52,887 bases of DNA, taken from contig JAJFFY010000070.1 of NCBI GenBank assembly GCA_021776415.1, forward strand, positions 1-52,887, read 5' to 3'. The stretch comes from Hyphococcus sp. (lineage in GTDB: Bacteria > Pseudomonadota > Alphaproteobacteria > Caulobacterales > Parvularculaceae). Of this stretch, positions 1-8,312 are shown piece after piece. A program made the position numbers and the translations under genes. Within the stretch, counting starts at the first letter, position 1; the number at the start of each line of letters is the position of its first letter. The notes beneath the pieces were generated by a model. It made no database searches, was not told where the DNA came from, and saw only the letters and a program-made list of their open reading frames with translations.

Positions 1-53
1 TTAAGGGGTGGCAGCGCATAATCGGATTTGTGTGTTCAAGGGGCGTTAGTTGA

Positions 54-1370
54 ATGAGTCGTCGTTCCAGTAAAATGAAACGCGTACTGAGCCGGCTTTT
101 TAAAGAGCGGCAGATTTACCATCGCAGCGATGGCGTCGTTCATTTTATTTCAATGTCCGCAAAGACCCAGATTGCGCTCGCCGCTGTGGTGCTCGCGGCG
201 GCGATTTGGGTTGCCTACTCGTCAGTCAATGTCGTCTTTAAAGAACAGATTATCGTCGCCAAAGAGCGCGAACGCCTGGTGATGCAGACCAATCTTTCCA
301 AGCGCCTCCACGAAGCGCAAAAAGCCTATGACGACGTCAACTATCTGAACAATACGATTGAACGCGAATTCGACGAGACCATGGACGATATCTGGTCGCG
401 CCATCGCATGCTCGCGAATATGGTTGAGCGCAAAGGCGGCATTGACCAGCTGCTTGATGCGCAGGCGGATGGATTATCCGCCGCCGGCGGGCCAAATGGT
501 CAAAAACCAACCAATGGCAACCGCATCATGATCGACATCGCGCCGGGCGAACCGACGCCGCGCCAGTCGCGCATGTCGGTGTTGCGCAAAGAGGCGGCGG
601 CGGAAGCAGCGATCGACAAACAAAAAGCCGCCCAGGACGGTCTTGCGGCCGGCGCCATCGAATCGATGGAAGAAGCCGCTGCAGGCTTGTATCTTGAGCA
701 GATGTTGCTTTTGGCGTCGGTTGAAGAGAAAACCGCCAAAGAGATCGATGCGTTGCGCCGGGTTATCGACAGCACCGGCATCTCGCCTGATACGCTGATT
801 ACGCCGGCGAAAATTTCCAACATCGTCCTGGCGCAGGGTGGCCCATTTATCGACCCGATAAGCGACGATGGCGAGCCCATCAAATTTTTTCAGCACGCAA
901 ACCGAACCGCCGCGCTGATTGATGAGCTGAACGCCGTAGAATCCACCCTCAAGCATCTTCCCCTGTCGTCGCCGCTGATCGTGGCGCGCCGCTACACCAG
1001 CGGCTTTGGCATCCGCCGCGACCCCATCAATGGCCGCCATTCCAGCCATTACGGCATCGATTTTGCTGCACCCTGGGCGTCACCGGTAACGGCGACAGCT
1101 GCGGGAGTGGTGAAATTCGCGGGAACGCGGTCAGGATTTGGACGCGTGGTCGAAATCGATCATGGAAACGGATTTGTAACCCGATACGCTCATATGAGTA
1201 GGATCACCGTAAAGGCGAGGCAAAAGGTTAATCTTCATGACAAGGTAGGCGAGTTGGGCTCCAGCGGCCGTTCCACAGGTCCGCATGTTCACTACGAAAT
1301 CATGTTCAAGAAACGACCCGTAAACCCACGTCGTTTTATCGAGGCAGGTAGATATGTTTTCGAAAGCTAA
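54..1370 (+). CDS. M23 (LytM) family metallopeptidase, membrane anchored
   Basis: Predicted inner-membrane peptidoglycan endopeptidase of 438 residues acting in the periplasm. A short basic cytoplasmic N-terminus (about 1-34) precedes one membrane helix (about 35-58), a helical region to about 300, and a C-terminal M23 domain (about 315-430). The zinc and catalytic residues are present: H332 and D336 in HYGID, H411 and H413 in PHVHYE, so it should be an active enzyme rather than a degenerate activator. Its 3' end overlaps the bactofilin gene by 17 bp, implying co-transcription and probably coupled translation. The pairing matches LmdC-BacA of Hyphomonas-type budding bacteria, where the bactofilin works with an M23 endopeptidase in shape control; that this pair does the same is inference. 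Only 53 bp of upstream sequence is visible, so no promoter is assigned. Confidence 0.93.
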   Translation: MSRRSSKMKRVLSRLFKERQIYHRSDGVVHFISMSAKTQIALAAVVLAAAIWVAYSSVNVVFKEQIIVAKERERLVMQTNLSKRLHEAQKAYDDVNYLNNTIEREFDETMDDIWSRHRMLANMVERKGGIDQLLDAQADGLSAAGGPNGQKPTNGNRIMIDIAPGEPTPRQSRMSVLRKEAAAEAAIDKQKAAQDGLAAGAIESMEEAAAGLYLEQMLLLASVEEKTAKEIDALRRVIDSTGISPDTLITPAKISNIVLAQGGPFIDPISDDGEPIKFFQHANRTAALIDELNAVESTLKHLPLSSPLIVARRYTSGFGIRRDPINGRHSSHYGIDFAAPWASPVTATAAGVVKFAGTRSGFGRVVEIDHGNGFVTRYAHMSRITVKARQKVNLHDKVGELGSSGRSTGPHVHYEIMFKKRPVNPRRFIEAGRYVFES

Positions 1371-1950
1371 AACTAAAAAATCATCCGATACTAAAGCGCA
1401 ATCCGGCACGCTGAACGAAGCGCCGGCGCCGCAAGCAAATGTTCAACCATCCTCTAAAAGGTCCGGGTCAATGAAGCCTTCTGGCGTTCCATCGATTATC
1501 TCTGCTGACGTCATGATGAGCGGCAACATACATTCATCCGGTGAAATCCAGTTTGACGGAACCCTTGAAGGTGATTTGAAAGCCGGCTCGCTGATCATCG
1601 GCGAAAAGGCGTGCGTTAAGGGTGAGGTTATTTGCGAGACCGTGACGGTCCGCGGCAAGGTCGAGGGCGCGATCCGCGCTAAATCGGTATCGCTCGCAAA
1701 AACTGCACAAATTCACGGCGACATTCTGCATAGCTCGTTGTCGGTTGAGACCGGCGCGCATTTCGAAGGCAATTGCCGCCATTCCGACGATCCGCTTTCC
1801 GACGCTTCAGCGAAAGACTTCCGCCGGTCACGACCATCCTCCGCACAGCCTGCGCCGCGTCCGGTCAAAGCTTCAATGGATGATGAAGAGCCACGCTCTA
1901 AAGCCGATACGCCGTCGTTTCTAAGTCAGAACCGCTCGCCGCTTCGCTAA
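1354..1950 (+). CDS. bactofilin (polymer-forming cytoskeletal protein)
   Basis: Bactofilin of 198 residues. The central beta-helical DUF583 core (about 48-145) shows the repeating short-strand pattern, for example GNIHSSGEIQFDGTLEGDL and further GE/GK-containing turns up to about HFEGNCRH. It is flanked by disordered, basic or Ser/Pro-rich tails (about 1-47 and 146-198), as usual in the family. Bactofilins polymerise without nucleotide at the membrane and position cell-wall enzymes. The start ATG at 1354 lies inside the end of the peptidase gene, with a GAGGCAGG-like ribosome site just upstream. A strong hairpin terminator follows 22 bp after the stop. Together with the preceding M23 gene it forms a two-gene morphogenesis module. 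Confidence 0.95.
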   Translation: MFSKAKTKKSSDTKAQSGTLNEAPAPQANVQPSSKRSGSMKPSGVPSIISADVMMSGNIHSSGEIQFDGTLEGDLKAGSLIIGEKACVKGEVICETVTVRGKVEGAIRAKSVSLAKTAQIHGDILHSSLSVETGAHFEGNCRHSDDPLSDASAKDFRRSRPSSAQPAPRPVKASMDDEEPRSKADTPSFLSQNRSPLR

Positions 1951-1971
1951 ATCGGTAGATATACATCGCAT

Positions 1972-2002
1972 AAAAAAAGGCCGCTTTACGCGGCCTTTTT
2001 AT
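1972..2002. terminator. bidirectional intrinsic terminator
   Basis: A-tract, then GGCCGC, a 5-nt loop, GCGGCC and a T-tract. The A and T runs flank the stem, so it can work on both strands: for the bactofilin transcript (+) and for the convergent membrane-protein gene ending at 2030 (-). Confidence 0.92.
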
Positions 2003-2029
2003 TTGTCGAAAAAACTGGGCTTCGCCCGG

Positions 2030-2512
2030 CTACCTGCCGCGAAGACCTGCTAGCCCTGATATCAACGTCAACAGTCCGAGCGCGGCGGCGAGATATGCGC
2101 CCCATTGCATACCCGGCAGACCGATACCGTCCGTCCCCATTAATGTCAGCGCCATATAACCAATAGCGCCCACAGCGCCGAGACCGGCAAGGATTGTCAC
2201 GATGCTGGTCAGGCGGCCAATAAATGGCAGCATACCGATTATGCCGAGGCCGGCTGCGGCAACCGCAAGCATCGACGCCCATGACATCACGTCTCCGACC
2301 ATAGTGGAATCATTGAGCACGCCCGTGGACGCGCACTCTTCGCCTAACGGAACCTGCAACTTGCGAAGACAGCCAACTGCTTCGCCGATAAAATATTCAC
2401 CGGAACGGGTAATCACCGTCTCGCCGGAATCAGCAAGCTTGCCGGAAACGTTATACATCGGCCCAAAGAAAATCGCCGCCACAATCGCCAGCGGTAGTAA
2501 AATGCGAGTCAT
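2030..2512 (-). CDS. small conserved-looking integral membrane protein, function unknown
   Basis: A 160-residue protein I do not recognise. An N-terminal hydrophobic helix (signal anchor, about 1-18) is followed by a periplasmic-looking stretch of about 60 residues with two cysteines (GCLRK, ECAS), which could form a disulfide. Three further hydrophobic segments follow (about 75-97, 101-123, 133-155), and the protein ends in a basic GLRGR. I chose the ATG at 2512 because a GAGGGGGG ribosome site lies 5 nt upstream; an in-frame TTG at 2533 would add seven residues. It converges on the bactofilin gene through the shared terminator and diverges from the nitrilase across about 235 bp. No domain suggests a function. 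Confidence 0.75.
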   Translation of the reverse strand: MTRILLPLAIVAAIFFGPMYNVSGKLADSGETVITRSGEYFIGEAVGCLRKLQVPLGEECASTGVLNDSTMVGDVMSWASMLAVAAAGLGIIGMLPFIGRLTSIVTILAGLGAVGAIGYMALTLMGTDGIGLPGMQWGAYLAAALGLLTLISGLAGLRGR

Positions 2513-2747
2513 AAGACCCCCCTCATTGCCCAACTACAGAACCAGCCGGCAGTTTACACTTTGTTAAGGTTTTAGCCAAGCGCTGGAAGCGCCAGATTTT
2601 GGGACCGGCATAAATTGTCCGGGCGCCGGCAAACCTGAGCAAACGCGCGGTTTCATTCGCTAAATCGCACTGATAATCCCCCAATAGAGTGACGCCGCAG
2701 CGCCCTCAGCCTATGGTGGAACGCGTCAAAATGACCGGTGGTGAGAA

Positions 2748-3755
2748 ATGCACAACAATAAAACCTTCAAGCTCGCGGCTATCCAGGCCGCACCGGTCTT
2801 GTTCGACAAGGCCGCCTCGACCGAGAAAGCCTGCGCGCTAATCGCCGACGCCGGGCGCCTCGGCGCAGACATCGTCGCCTTCGGCGAGAGCTGGCTGCCG
2901 GGCTACCCGTTCTGGGTCGACGGGCCGGTGATCGATCTGACCTGGGAGGCGAGCGCAGCCTATCTTGAAAATTCGATCGCCATTCCCGGGCCGGAAACCG
3001 ACGCCTTATGTGCGGCGGCGAAAGCGGCGGGCGTGGAAGTCGTCATTGGTGTGACCGAGGCCGATCCGTTTACGGAAGGAACGGCTTATTGCACGGCTCT
3101 CACCATCGGCCGCGAAGGCGAAATTCTCAATCGCCACCGTAAGCTCAAACCCACCCATGGCGAGCGCATTATCTGGGGTGACGGCGACGGCGCGGGCCTG
3201 CGCGTTATTGAGCGTGACTATGGGCGCATCAGCGCACTCAATTGTTGGGAACATCAGATGATGCTGCCGGGCTATGCTTTGGCGGCGCAAGGAACGCAAA
3301 TTCATGCAGCGCTCTGGCCGGGCTGGGAGAAGACGCCGCGCGACGGCGAGGTCTGCTGGGCGCGCCAGCACCTTCTTTCGCGCGCCTTCGCCAGCCAGGC
3401 TTGCACTTATGTGATTTGCGCGGCGGGTCTGCGTCTTGAAGAACACATCCCGGAGCGATGGCGCCCGCTTGGGGTTTGGGAGCATACCGGCCAATCGGCG
3501 ATTATTGATCCGCGTGGGGAGATTATCGCCGTCGCCGGCAGTGAGGAAACAATCTTAATCGCCGAAGGCTCGCTCGATCTGGTGCGCGCAACGAAAGCGG
3601 CCTGTGATATTGCCGGTCATTATTCGCGGCCGGATATTTTCGACTTCGCCGTCAATATGCGTCCATCCAGGCCGCGTGTGCAGTTGCATGACGGCGAGGA
3701 GGACTATGCCGACGACGCCAGCTTCTCGGACGGCTCCATCGATGAGGACGAATAG
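2748..3755 (+). CDS. nitrilase (carbon-nitrogen hydrolase superfamily)
   Basis: Nitrilase-branch hydrolase of 335 residues, expected to convert a nitrile to the carboxylic acid plus ammonia. The catalytic set is complete and correctly spaced: E47 in FGESWLPGYPFW, K132 in HRKLKPTHGER, and C166 in LNCWEHQMMLPGYAL. The CWEH motif and GYPFW following the glutamate are typical of true nitrilases and cyanide-degrading relatives rather than amidases or Nit2-type enzymes. The natural substrate cannot be read from the sequence. The C-terminus is strongly acidic (about 310-335). The last 52 bp overlap the 3' end of the convergent glycosyltransferase gene, and no terminator fits between them. It is not obviously part of the adjacent polysaccharide locus. 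Confidence 0.9.
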   Translation: MHNNKTFKLAAIQAAPVLFDKAASTEKACALIADAGRLGADIVAFGESWLPGYPFWVDGPVIDLTWEASAAYLENSIAIPGPETDALCAAAKAAGVEVVIGVTEADPFTEGTAYCTALTIGREGEILNRHRKLKPTHGERIIWGDGDGAGLRVIERDYGRISALNCWEHQMMLPGYALAAQGTQIHAALWPGWEKTPRDGEVCWARQHLLSRAFASQACTYVICAAGLRLEEHIPERWRPLGVWEHTGQSAIIDPRGEIIAVAGSEETILIAEGSLDLVRATKAACDIAGHYSRPDIFDFAVNMRPSRPRVQLHDGEEDYADDASFSDGSIDEDE

Positions 3756-4951
3756 GCGCTAGCCCCAAGCGCCTGGTCAAAATGCTTGAGCTGGTCGTCC
3801 CAGAGATAATGCTCGCACACCATCCGCCGCGCCGCCGCGCCGAGCTGGCGGCGCCGATCTCCATCATCGAGTAGCGCCAGAATTTCTTGCGCCATGGCAT
3901 CAGCCTTATCGGCAATCATAATATCCTCTCCGGCATGCACGCAAAGACCTGTCGCCGCCGCCGATGTTGCAACCACCGGCTTCGCCATGGCCATCGCTTC
4001 GAGGACCTTGTTTTGTATCCCGCGGGCAACGCGCAGCGGCGCAACGACAGTTTTTGCCTGACCGAGCCAGGGCCGGACATCATCAACGCGACCGGTAACG
4101 CTGATCCGGTTCTTCCCATCCAAGACGCGGATCTGCCGGACCGGGTTGGCGCCGACAATCGCAAACCGCGCATCAGGCGCGGATTTCAGTACAAGCGGCC
4201 ACACCGCCTCGGCAAAATACGTCGCCGCTTCAACATTGGCGCGGTAATCCATCGCACCGACAAACACCACATCGGCGGCGGGTAATTCACCATATGCGAG
4301 CACCGGGTCGAAATAATCCGTATCAACCCCATTCGACCACCAGGCGACGTCTTTTTTCAACGCACGTCGGTGATTGAAAAGCGCCGCTTCCGCTGGCGTT
4401 ATCGCAAAGCTCGCATCCGTCCAATTAGCGATCCGGGTTTCCGCGCGCGCCAACAGGCGCCCTTCGCGCTCATAGATCCATCGAAGCGGCGGTGCGGTGT
4501 CTTGTGCATATTGCCGCCATTTCTCAGAATCCGCGTCGCAAAAATCGATTATGCGTTTGCGGCCCGGCAAAGGCTTTTCAATATATTGCGCCATGGTTGA
4601 GGAGAAGACGACCTCGGCCACAAGCGGCCGGGCGCGCAATCCGTCCACGGCCTTTTGCATCGCCTTGCTGCGGTAGTAAGTCATAGAGAGCGGTTCGCCG
4701 GTGAGGTATCCGCTGAGTGATTTTGCTTTCCCCACCTGCGGGTTGAGCGCGATCAGCGTCGTGCTGGCGCAAACCCCGCGGAGAAAATCCCCATGCGCAA
4801 AATCGCGCGCGTCATCGACAAAGCAGGCAAGATGCACCGCGTAAGTTTGCGTCAGATGTTTTAACAACCGCCACGAACGGATTTTGTCGCCCTTATCCGG
4901 CGGATAAGGGATGCGGTGCGCCAGGAATAAAATTTCCGGTTTGCCGCTCAT
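3704..4951 (-). CDS. GT4-type sugar transferase of the XrtA/PEP-CTERM exopolysaccharide locus type
   Basis: Cytoplasmic GT-B glycosyltransferase of 415 residues resembling the family found with EpsH/exosortase-A loci. The N-terminus LFLAHRIPYPPDKGDKIR is diagnostic of that family (the PPDKGDKIR stretch). The C-terminal donor-binding half carries VFVGAMDYRANVEA and a KVLEAMAMAKPVVAT segment equivalent to the nucleotide-sugar EX7E region. It is the last gene of the minus-strand operon; its ATG overlaps the stop of the FemAB-like gene by 4 nt. It probably adds a sugar to the lipid-linked repeat unit. The 3' end runs 52 bp into the convergent nitrilase gene. Confidence 0.88.
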   Translation of the reverse strand: MSGKPEILFLAHRIPYPPDKGDKIRSWRLLKHLTQTYAVHLACFVDDARDFAHGDFLRGVCASTTLIALNPQVGKAKSLSGYLTGEPLSMTYYRSKAMQKAVDGLRARPLVAEVVFSSTMAQYIEKPLPGRKRIIDFCDADSEKWRQYAQDTAPPLRWIYEREGRLLARAETRIANWTDASFAITPAEAALFNHRRALKKDVAWWSNGVDTDYFDPVLAYGELPAADVVFVGAMDYRANVEAATYFAEAVWPLVLKSAPDARFAIVGANPVRQIRVLDGKNRISVTGRVDDVRPWLGQAKTVVAPLRVARGIQNKVLEAMAMAKPVVATSAAATGLCVHAGEDIMIADKADAMAQEILALLDDGDRRRQLGAAARRMVCEHYLWDDQLKHFDQALGASAYSSSSMEPSEKLASSA

Positions 4952-6033
4952 GGAAAATTCCGCGCCAGCAATGGCCCGAGGGCGTTAGCGACCGGCAGCG
5001 GCAATCGCCGCCATAATTTCGTAAGTTGCTCGAACTTCGGGTTCTTGGGATTTATGTTCGGCATGTCGTTCGCTGCAATCAGCTTGTACTGATAGGTAAT
5101 CGGCGTCGGCTCGGCGCCCCAAAGTTTTTTAAAGCGATATGGGCCGGTATCTATTTTGCTGCGGCCGAAATCAAAGGTTTCAATCCCGCGTTCAACGCAG
5201 AGGCGCATCAATTTCCAATAATGATATTCATGCGCCCGAGCGCCGCGCGCCAGCGCAGCGGCCCCGACATAATAAGGCAGGTAAGAATTCTTGAACCGGA
5301 AGCTAAGCAGCGCGGCGGCGGGGGCCCCGCTCACTTCCACCACTGAAATTTCGGTCTTGCCGGCAAAGACGCGCAGCAATTCATCGAGAAAGCGTCTCGG
5401 AAAAACCGGCGTTCCGTGATTGCGCAAGGAGGTTGCGTAGAACCGGTAAAATTCATCCGCATCGCCATCAAGCCGCAACGATAATTGCCCCGCGGCCTCT
5501 GCGGCAAGCGCCTTTCGAATTTCCGCCCGACGGCGACGACGAATGAGATCGATATGCTCTTCTTCGTCGGCAGGCAGCGATATCGCAAAATTTGCATAGG
5601 CGCCGGTCTTTTGGCGCCAGCCGTTCAACACCGTCTCGCCGCTGCGAAACTCAACATAGCGAACGCGTTGCGCCTCGCCGGCGTCGATGATCGCTGCTGC
5701 AAGCTTAGTGATGACCTCATCATCATCGCCCAACGGACCGCCGCCAACCGTGAATGCTGTTGATATGAATGAGCGGCCCAACAACGGCGCCTTGACATCA
5801 ATCACTGGCAGGACGCCGACAATATTACCGGCGCGGCGCGCGATCAGGTAATGCACCTCATAGCCATAGGCCCTCTCAATCACCTCGCCCCAGCCAAATA
5901 GGTGAAAAAATCCGCTGCCGGAATGATTTTCAACATAGCGATCCCATTCTAGCCTCTCTGACGAGGTCGCGCGGGTGATTTCAATCGACGCCGCTGCGCT
6001 TTCCGGCCTGGATAGTTCAGCTGCATGCGTCAT
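4948..6033 (-). CDS. FemAB-like GNAT-fold protein, XrtA/PEP-CTERM system-associated
   Basis: Protein of 361 residues with the duplicated GNAT architecture of FemAB-related acyl/aminoacyl transferases. Recognisable pieces are GFFHLFGWGEVIERAYGY near residue 40, VGVLPVIDVK near 75, and in the second half HEYHYWKLMRLCVERG followed by FDFGRSK and the KLWGAEP segment. Members of this subfamily occur inside exosortase-A polysaccharide loci, where a role in polymer or protein modification is presumed but not established. It overlaps the deacetylase gene upstream and the glycosyltransferase downstream by 4 nt each, so the three are translationally coupled. Confidence 0.87.
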   Translation of the reverse strand: MTHAAELSRPESAAASIEITRATSSERLEWDRYVENHSGSGFFHLFGWGEVIERAYGYEVHYLIARRAGNIVGVLPVIDVKAPLLGRSFISTAFTVGGGPLGDDDEVITKLAAAIIDAGEAQRVRYVEFRSGETVLNGWRQKTGAYANFAISLPADEEEHIDLIRRRRRAEIRKALAAEAAGQLSLRLDGDADEFYRFYATSLRNHGTPVFPRRFLDELLRVFAGKTEISVVEVSGAPAAALLSFRFKNSYLPYYVGAAALARGARAHEYHYWKLMRLCVERGIETFDFGRSKIDTGPYRFKKLWGAEPTPITYQYKLIAANDMPNINPKNPKFEQLTKLWRRLPLPVANALGPLLARNFP

Positions 6034-6947
6034 GCTTCACCGCCGATGGGCGCCAGACCAAGCTGGTCATCAATTCGCCGCCATGAAAAACTCCGCAACA
6101 TGTTGTCGAGTTTGCACGGCATCGTCTTCAGATTTAGATAATGCCGAAACTTTGATTTCGCCGACGCGCTGTTGATCCGTGGTTGCTCAGTGTCCAGCTC
6201 CCAGGGGTGAATATAAAATATTACCGGGCCCTTCAGCGTCGCGGCGGCGCGGCGCAATAGCATTTTCGAGGCCGTAATCGGGCTTGCGCGAAACCAGCCG
6301 CCGCCGGCGCAGCTGACGCGCCGGCCAAGCATGTTGACGGTCGCAACCGGCGCCTCGATCAGCGCCGCCCCTTCAACCGGATGATATGGATTTTGATCCG
6401 CAGACGCATCGCCATAATGGTCATGGGCAATCGGATGCGTGCTCGACGAATAGGCATAACCGATTTCAGCAAGCACCGAATGCGCCCATGGGGTTGTGCG
6501 ATCAATCGAAAACCCCGGCGCGCGATACCCCCTCACCTCTACGCCGGCAATATCTTCAAGCAGCTTTTTGGCGTGTGATGCGTCTTTGGCGAATTCATCG
6601 CGGGTTTGCTGGTTGACTTTGGTATGATCATAGCCGTGGCTCGCCAACTCATGGCCACGCGCGACAATCTCACGGACCAGCGCCGGGTCACGTTCGCCAA
6701 CCCAGCCAAGTGTGAAGAACGTTGCCTTAGCGCCGCGTGCGTCAAACATGTCGAGCACTGCGCGCGTCGCATCGCCGACCCTGAGTTGAAAGCCATCCCA
6801 ACTGTCGCGCTTGATAACATTGGAAAACGCCCAGACCTGAAAATAGTCCTCGACGTCGACCGACAGCGAGAAATTTCCCGTGCCTGATTTTGAGGTATCT
6901 TCTGGATTTATCATCTGGGTCTTGGCGCGCCTGCCTGTTGAACGCAA
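6030..6947 (-). CDS. polysaccharide deacetylase (NodB fold, XrtA-locus subfamily)
   Basis: Carbohydrate esterase 4-type deacetylase, 305 residues from the TTG at 6947. Metal and catalytic motifs are intact: D31 in SVDVEDYF, H104 and H108 in SHGYDH, and RAPGFS about 35 residues later. The C-terminal part carries the extension seen in the PEP-CTERM-locus subfamily (YIHPWELD, FRHYLNL). It likely trims N-acetyl groups from the exopolysaccharide or its precursor; the absence of a signal peptide suggests a cytoplasmic-side or unconventional location. Start: TTG at 6947 lies 6 nt after the ATPase stop, while an ATG at 6914 would remove 11 residues; both have weak ribosome sites. Confidence 0.9.
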   Translation of the reverse strand: MRSTGRRAKTQMINPEDTSKSGTGNFSLSVDVEDYFQVWAFSNVIKRDSWDGFQLRVGDATRAVLDMFDARGAKATFFTLGWVGERDPALVREIVARGHELASHGYDHTKVNQQTRDEFAKDASHAKKLLEDIAGVEVRGYRAPGFSIDRTTPWAHSVLAEIGYAYSSSTHPIAHDHYGDASADQNPYHPVEGAALIEAPVATVNMLGRRVSCAGGGWFRASPITASKMLLRRAAATLKGPVIFYIHPWELDTEQPRINSASAKSKFRHYLNLKTMPCKLDNMLRSFSWRRIDDQLGLAPIGGEA

Positions 6948-6953
6948 AGCGTC

Positions 6954-8309
6954 TTAACGCAACGCGCTGCGAATTTCGTCCAGCAAAATTTCCGCACGAG
7001 AAAGACTTGCAGTTATTGTCTCCCGGCTCTCATCGCGCTTGTCGTCCGCCTCGCTCAAAGAGCTGCGCACGCGTTGCATGCTGGCATGGGCCTGTTTTAA
7101 CTCGCCGCGGGCCTCGTCAATGGAGCGCGCAACCGATTTGCGCCAGCCGCCCTTGGCTTTCGATGATGTCGCCTCCGCATCATCCGGCGCCGAGGCTAGG
7201 TCAAACCCATCCGCATCGTCACCGGTATCGTCGCCGGGGCCATAGCTCACACTTTCGCCCGTGCTTGCCGCTGCAATTGCCGACGCAACATCTTCAAGCG
7301 TTGCCGGCCGCGGCGGTCCGTTGCGCTTTGCGCGCAACCGGTCAAACACATTGCGCGATCCATCAGCTGGCGCAGCGTGCATCCCCATGGGCGCCTTAGC
7401 CTTTGACAAAGCGCGCACTATAGGAACCGCCGCATCGCCATTGGATGCACGCCCAACCATTTCTTCCGTGATCTGATTATTGTCATCGCTCGCGCCCAAC
7501 TGCTCATCGCGCAATTCCGACACAACAGTCTCAACCGCCGACGCATTAACCTCGTGACGCCTTTCAAGCGCACAAAATAGCATCAGCCGGTTGCACAGAG
7601 TGTTGATGCGGCGCGGCCGGCCTTCGGTCTCGACAAATATTGCGTCAATACCGTCAGCCGTAAAAACCGGATCCTCGCTCCAGCCGGCAACCGCCAGCCG
7701 GTGCAGAATGTATTCCTGAGTTTCCTCGCGGGTCAGGTTTTCAAGATGGTATGACGCAATCACCCTTTGCTTGAGCTGTTCCATATCCGGCGCCGACATC
7801 GCCTCGCGAAACTCCGGCTGGCCAACCAAAAACACCTGGAACAAGGGCGTGCCGTCATAATCGATGTTGGAAAGCATGCGCAATTCTTCGAGTGTCTGCC
7901 GCGGCAGGTTTTGCGCTTCGTCCATGATCAGCAATACCCGGCGACCGCGATTAAGCTGATCAAAAAGATAGTCTTCAAACGCTTCCAGCTGACCGGTCCG
8001 CCCCTCGTCTTCGGGGACGATACGAAACGCCGACAGGATATGCCCGAGAAGCTCGTCCGGACCGACATTTGACGTCAGCAGTTGCGCGGCGACAATATTG
8101 GAGCGATTAAGCTGGTCAAGCAGATGCCCTATCAACATGGTTTTGCCGGCGCCGACGGGTCCGGTGATAACAATAAAACCTTCGGCCTGCTTCAAACCAT
8201 AGTGAAGATAGGCCATCGCTTTGTTATGGCTGCGGCTTCCAAAAAAATACCGCGGGTCCGGATTGAGCTTGAAAGGCGCGCCCGATAGCTGAAAATACTC
8301 TTCATACAT
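6954..8309 (-). CDS. ExeA/GspA-like AAA ATPase of the XrtA/PEP-CTERM locus, with long C-terminal extension
   Basis: P-loop ATPase of 451 residues. Walker A is GPVGAGKT at 50-57 and Walker B is LLIMDEAQ at 126-133. The N-terminus (MYEEYFQLSGAPFKLNPDP) and the region RRINTLCNRLMLF are typical of the ExeA-like ATPase found next to exosortase-A genes. Family members are usually about 270-350 residues. Here a further stretch of roughly 150 residues follows: a low-complexity Ala/Asp/Gly/Ser region (about 290-385) and then a charged helical, probably coiled-coil tail (about 390-451). It sits between the outer-membrane barrel gene (3-nt gap) and the deacetylase, inside one operon. The role is unknown; energising assembly or export is presumed. 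Confidence 0.9.
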   Translation of the reverse strand: MYEEYFQLSGAPFKLNPDPRYFFGSRSHNKAMAYLHYGLKQAEGFIVITGPVGAGKTMLIGHLLDQLNRSNIVAAQLLTSNVGPDELLGHILSAFRIVPEDEGRTGQLEAFEDYLFDQLNRGRRVLLIMDEAQNLPRQTLEELRMLSNIDYDGTPLFQVFLVGQPEFREAMSAPDMEQLKQRVIASYHLENLTREETQEYILHRLAVAGWSEDPVFTADGIDAIFVETEGRPRRINTLCNRLMLFCALERRHEVNASAVETVVSELRDEQLGASDDNNQITEEMVGRASNGDAAVPIVRALSKAKAPMGMHAAPADGSRNVFDRLRAKRNGPPRPATLEDVASAIAAASTGESVSYGPGDDTGDDADGFDLASAPDDAEATSSKAKGGWRKSVARSIDEARGELKQAHASMQRVRSSLSEADDKRDESRETITASLSRAEILLDEIRSALR

Positions 8310-8312
8310 AGT

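Noticed and set aside
2553..2567. TTTA-CACTTTG-TTAA between the membrane protein and the nitrilase
   Set aside because: Imperfect CtrA half site with no functional reason for cell-cycle control of either gene.
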